A DNA stretch of 7,500 bases from Candidatus Njordarchaeota archaeon (GTDB lineage: Archaea > Thermoproteota > JANJXX01 > Panguiarchaeales > Panguiarchaeaceae), in assembly GCA_029855985.1 (NCBI GenBank), contig JAGSHR010000258.1:1-7500 (forward strand). The letters run 5' to 3'. The notes under the pieces are model-generated. The model made no database searches, was not told where the DNA came from, and was given only the letters and a program-made list of their open reading frames with translations. How positions within the stretch are numbered: the first letter of the stretch is position 1; each line of letters starts with the position of its first letter. Positions 5,424 through 7,500 of the stretch are shown here, piece after piece. The position numbers and the translations under genes were made by a program.

Positions 5424-6884
5424 CTAAACGAGTTTCTTTATTTCATTTGTAATTTTAGTTAAAAAAGTGTCTATGTATTCAATTGGGACGTAGGCTCCAG
5501 CGGCAACATCGTGACCACCTCCAGAAGAGTTTGGTATTTCTGATGTCACTTTTTGTAATAGTTCCCTTAGATTTATTTTTCCCTTTAAATTTGGTGTTAG
5601 TCTCAAAGAGATTTTCAAATAATCGTTTGTGCTTTTTCCAATCACTATTATCACTCCCTCAGTTTCTAGTTTATTAGAGTAAGAAAGCATTGATGAGATT
5701 GTGCTAGTTAGGTTTTCATCCAACCATTTTTCTCCGTTCACAAGTATGGTCCTGTCTTTAACTTCGAGGTTCTCCATTGCTTTCCCAATTAACTCAGAGA
5801 TAATCTCTTGGTAATTGTTGAACATTTCTACACCTTTTTCATAGATTTTTCCTCTGTCTCCAATTGCTATTGCAAGTCCTATTTCTGGGTTGCCGAGTTT
5901 TCCGCAAGCATTCAGGAGGCCCGCGAATTCTTTATTGTTTCTCGTGGGTCCTTTTTTTTCATGGGGGAATACGAGAATAGTGCCCATTATGTTGTTTCTT
6001 ATTTCATCAACAGTGTACTTGTCTGAGTATGCAAATACAAGTCTTGATAGGATTTCATCAATCATTTTAATTTTCTCATTTTCAGTTAAGTCAGCGAGGG
6101 TTTTCATTTTGTCTTCATCGTTTTGGATTATGCCAATGCTTTCCAAAAATTTTAGAGCTGATTCTTCGTTACCTGTTATTCCAGGTATGTCAAGATTATA
6201 GGATTCTGAAAGCGCTTTATATAGCGGTTTTGATTCTCTTCGATAAATCTTGATATCCACGTATTCTTCAATGTAACCGCTTTTCTTGCCGATATCGACG
6301 ATTTCTTTGTTAATTCCAACGAATTTGCTTCTCTCTCCTACGTCTTGATTATCTCCCGTTGCACCAACAATCGCGTTGACTACCATTTTCTTCAATTGGT
6401 TAATTTTTTGCGCGTAGGGGTAAGTTACAAGGTATGCTAGACCCGAAGTGCTCACGTCTGTTGTTCCATTATAGCCAACCAGCCATGGGTTTAGAAAGGT
6501 AAAATTTCCGTTGGGGTATTGTTTACTTGGAGTTATGGTTTTAGGTATGTGGTGGTCAATGATCAATGTTTTCTTCGCGTCTTTGAAGATTTTTGTTATT
6601 AGTTCGAGATCCCCGCTACCCATGTCTAGTATGATTAATTCGCTTGGTTCGTTTTTTTCTTGTATGTTTTCAAGAATATCTTTTCTGATTTGGTTTAGTG
6701 GTTTTATTATGAAGGGTTTATCTATTTGATTGAGTAAATTAGCGATTATTGAGGCGGATGTGAGACCATCTGCGTCTATATGAGTTAACACTAGTATTGT
6801 ATCTTCTTTCCCCATGGATTCTATGGTTGTTACTGCTTGGTTTACTAAATCATAAAGTGTTGTAAAATAGTTTTCGATAGACAC
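5424..6884 (-). CDS. RecJ-like DHH phosphoesterase, GAN/Cdc45 family
   Basis: Archaeal RecJ homologue of the Cdc45/RecJ group. Thermococcus GAN in this group is a single-strand-specific 5'-3' exonuclease that binds GINS51, and members take part in the archaeal CMG-like helicase. Numbering from the longest reading (GTG at 6893, 489 residues), the DHH domain has HIDADG at 38-43 (D40, D42), LDMGSGD at 89-95 (D90), DHH at 113-115, and GATGDNQD at 177-184 (D181). All metal-binding residues are intact, so an active nuclease is expected. The C-terminal DHHA1 domain ends with SGGGHDVAAGAY at 457-468, the substrate-binding motif. Start: the GTG at 6893 has no ribosome binding site. The GTG three codons later (6884) has GGTGAG four bases before it, giving 486 residues. 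It follows gins51 with coupling and precedes pcc1 by 13 bases. Confidence 0.94.
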   Translation of the reverse strand: MSIENYFTTLYDLVNQAVTTIESMGKEDTILVLTHIDADGLTSASIIANLLNQIDKPFIIKPLNQIRKDILENIQEKNEPSELIILDMGSGDLELITKIFKDAKKTLIIDHHIPKTITPSKQYPNGNFTFLNPWLVGYNGTTDVSTSGLAYLVTYPYAQKINQLKKMVVNAIVGATGDNQDVGERSKFVGINKEIVDIGKKSGYIEEYVDIKIYRRESKPLYKALSESYNLDIPGITGNEESALKFLESIGIIQNDEDKMKTLADLTENEKIKMIDEILSRLVFAYSDKYTVDEIRNNIMGTILVFPHEKKGPTRNNKEFAGLLNACGKLGNPEIGLAIAIGDRGKIYEKGVEMFNNYQEIISELIGKAMENLEVKDRTILVNGEKWLDENLTSTISSMLSYSNKLETEGVIIVIGKSTNDYLKISLRLTPNLKGKINLRELLQKVTSEIPNSSGGGHDVAAGAYVPIEYIDTFLTKITNEIKKLV

Positions 6885-6885
6885 G

Positions 6886-7494
6886 TCACTCACCAGTTTC
6901 TATTATCTGTATAACACCCCTTTGTTCTAGTATCTCCGCGTTGTCTTTTGGTAGTGACACTATGTTTTTTCGTTCAATGTTTTTATAGATATATCCATCC
7001 GTGCCTACTAGATCTCCCAAATTAATTTTAGTTATTATGAGTTCCCTTTTTTCTCGTACTTTGTTTGGTGGGTTTACTTGGATTGCATTTAATGTCTTAA
7101 TCGAGAATGTGCCTAGATCTCCTTGTTTTAGTTTGTTTCTATAACTTTTGATGATTTTTCTAATTAAATTGTAAATTTGTTTTTCTATTGGTGTTAATGT
7201 GTTGACTTCTTTCCTTTTGACAGCGAAGCTGATGATTTTTGATAAGCGGAGGTAAGCTAAATCATTTATGTAGAAATCGATGATTTTTATCATTTTATCT
7301 TGCAGAATGTTTATCGTTGTGTCACTGGTCTCTTCTTTGTTCATTGAGGTAATCGTCCTTAGGATCTCTATTTCCTCTTCAGTGAGAGGTTGTAGATCTT
7401 CTTTTTCGAATTCTTTTTTCCATATTTCCTTAAGTCTATCGTACGGGACTCCTTGTTTCTTGCTTTCAGTTTTATTTGGATTATTTTCGTCCAT
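6886..7494 (-). CDS. gins51: GINS51-type (Gins15/Sld5-Psf1 family) replication protein, 5' end possibly cut
   Basis: Subunit of the archaeal GINS tetramer, which joins MCM helicase and RecJ/Cdc45-family proteins at the fork and corresponds to eukaryotic Sld5 and Psf1. The visible 202 residues show the A-B domain order of GINS51. A helical A domain spans about 17-120, with NDLAYLRLSKI (77-87, the conserved L-x-x-R-x-x-K-I helix) and LTPIEKQIYNLI at 100-111. A linker (121-146) follows, then a small beta B domain at 147-198 with the typical DLVGTDGYIY (161-170), LP at 181-182 and a closing hydrophobic strand. The opposite order (B-A) would mark GINS23. The ATG at 7494 is the first one seen, but the frame stays open through the last 6 bases of the window, so an upstream start is possible. 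It is the first visible gene of the cluster and overlaps or abuts the recJ-like gene. Confidence 0.85.
   Translation of the reverse strand: MDENNPNKTESKKQGVPYDRLKEIWKKEFEKEDLQPLTEEEIEILRTITSMNKEETSDTTINILQDKMIKIIDFYINDLAYLRLSKIISFAVKRKEVNTLTPIEKQIYNLIRKIIKSYRNKLKQGDLGTFSIKTLNAIQVNPPNKVREKRELIITKINLGDLVGTDGYIYKNIERKNIVSLPKDNAEILEQRGVIQIIETGE
6889..6894 (-). promoter_or_regulatory. Shine-Dalgarno site inside the gins51 end, for the recJ-like gene
   Basis: On the minus strand the last two sense codons of gins51 read GGT GAG, which form the ribosome binding motif GGTGAG. The stop TGA follows, then one C, then GTG at 6884. A ribosome ending gins51 is therefore placed on the next start, an arrangement that favours translational coupling. 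Use of the GTG at 6893, which overlaps this motif, would leave the gene without a site. Confidence 0.55.
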
Positions 7495-7500
7495 TGGTTC

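Noticed and set aside
5483..6729. Several plus-strand frames of 64-103 codons opposite the recJ-like gene
   Set aside because: The opposite strand encodes a complete DHH-DHHA1 protein. These frames are F/S/L-rich reverse images with no recognisable domain or ribosome binding site.
1..7500. CRISPR array, insertion sequence, tRNA or defence cluster
   Set aside because: No regularly spaced repeats, transposase motifs, terminal inverted repeats, tRNA-like cloverleaf or defence domains were found by reading both strands; almost all sequence is accounted for by eight housekeeping-type genes.

Overview
The window looks like a stretch of an A+T-rich archaeal chromosome. It carries aIF1A, a RIO1-type kinase, a Pcc1-like KEOPS subunit, a GINS51-like replication protein and a RecJ/GAN-type DHH phosphoesterase, a set expected of archaea. 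Several genes have GGTGA/GAGGTGA Shine-Dalgarno sites, starts include GTG, and arginine is mostly AGA/AGG. A DUF2258-like gene hints at the TACK/Asgard side of the archaea, but the sequence alone does not fix the lineage.

Layout. (1) Positions 1-531: a small coiled-coil protein gene on the minus strand (DUF2258-like), followed on that strand by a T-rich possible terminator. (2) Positions 532-801: an A+T-rich divergent promoter region with no convincing gene. (3) Positions 802-3966, plus strand: a CLC-type chloride channel/transporter with two CBS domains, then aIF1A, then RIO1 kinase. The gaps are 89 and 142 bases, so these may be separate or partly linked transcripts. (4) Positions 3970-7494, minus strand: a tightly packed four-gene cluster, in transcription order gins51, a recJ-like nuclease gene (GAN type), pcc1, and a THUMP-domain tRNA guanine-N2 methyltransferase gene (Trm14-like). 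Its genes overlap or lie at most 13 bases apart. The rio1 and methyltransferase genes converge with only 3 bases between their stops.

How the genes work together. GINS51 and the RecJ/Cdc45-family protein are partners in the archaeal replicative helicase assembly (CMG-like), and here they look translationally coupled. The same cluster continues into two tRNA-modification genes (KEOPS t6A and m2G), so it joins replication and tRNA maturation. aIF1A and RIO1 serve translation initiation and small-subunit maturation. I see no mobile element, CRISPR array, stable RNA gene or obvious defence system. The most notable points are the gins51-recJ coupling, the channel-like residue pattern of the CLC protein, and several start sites where a clear ribosome binding site argues for a shorter protein than the longest reading frame.
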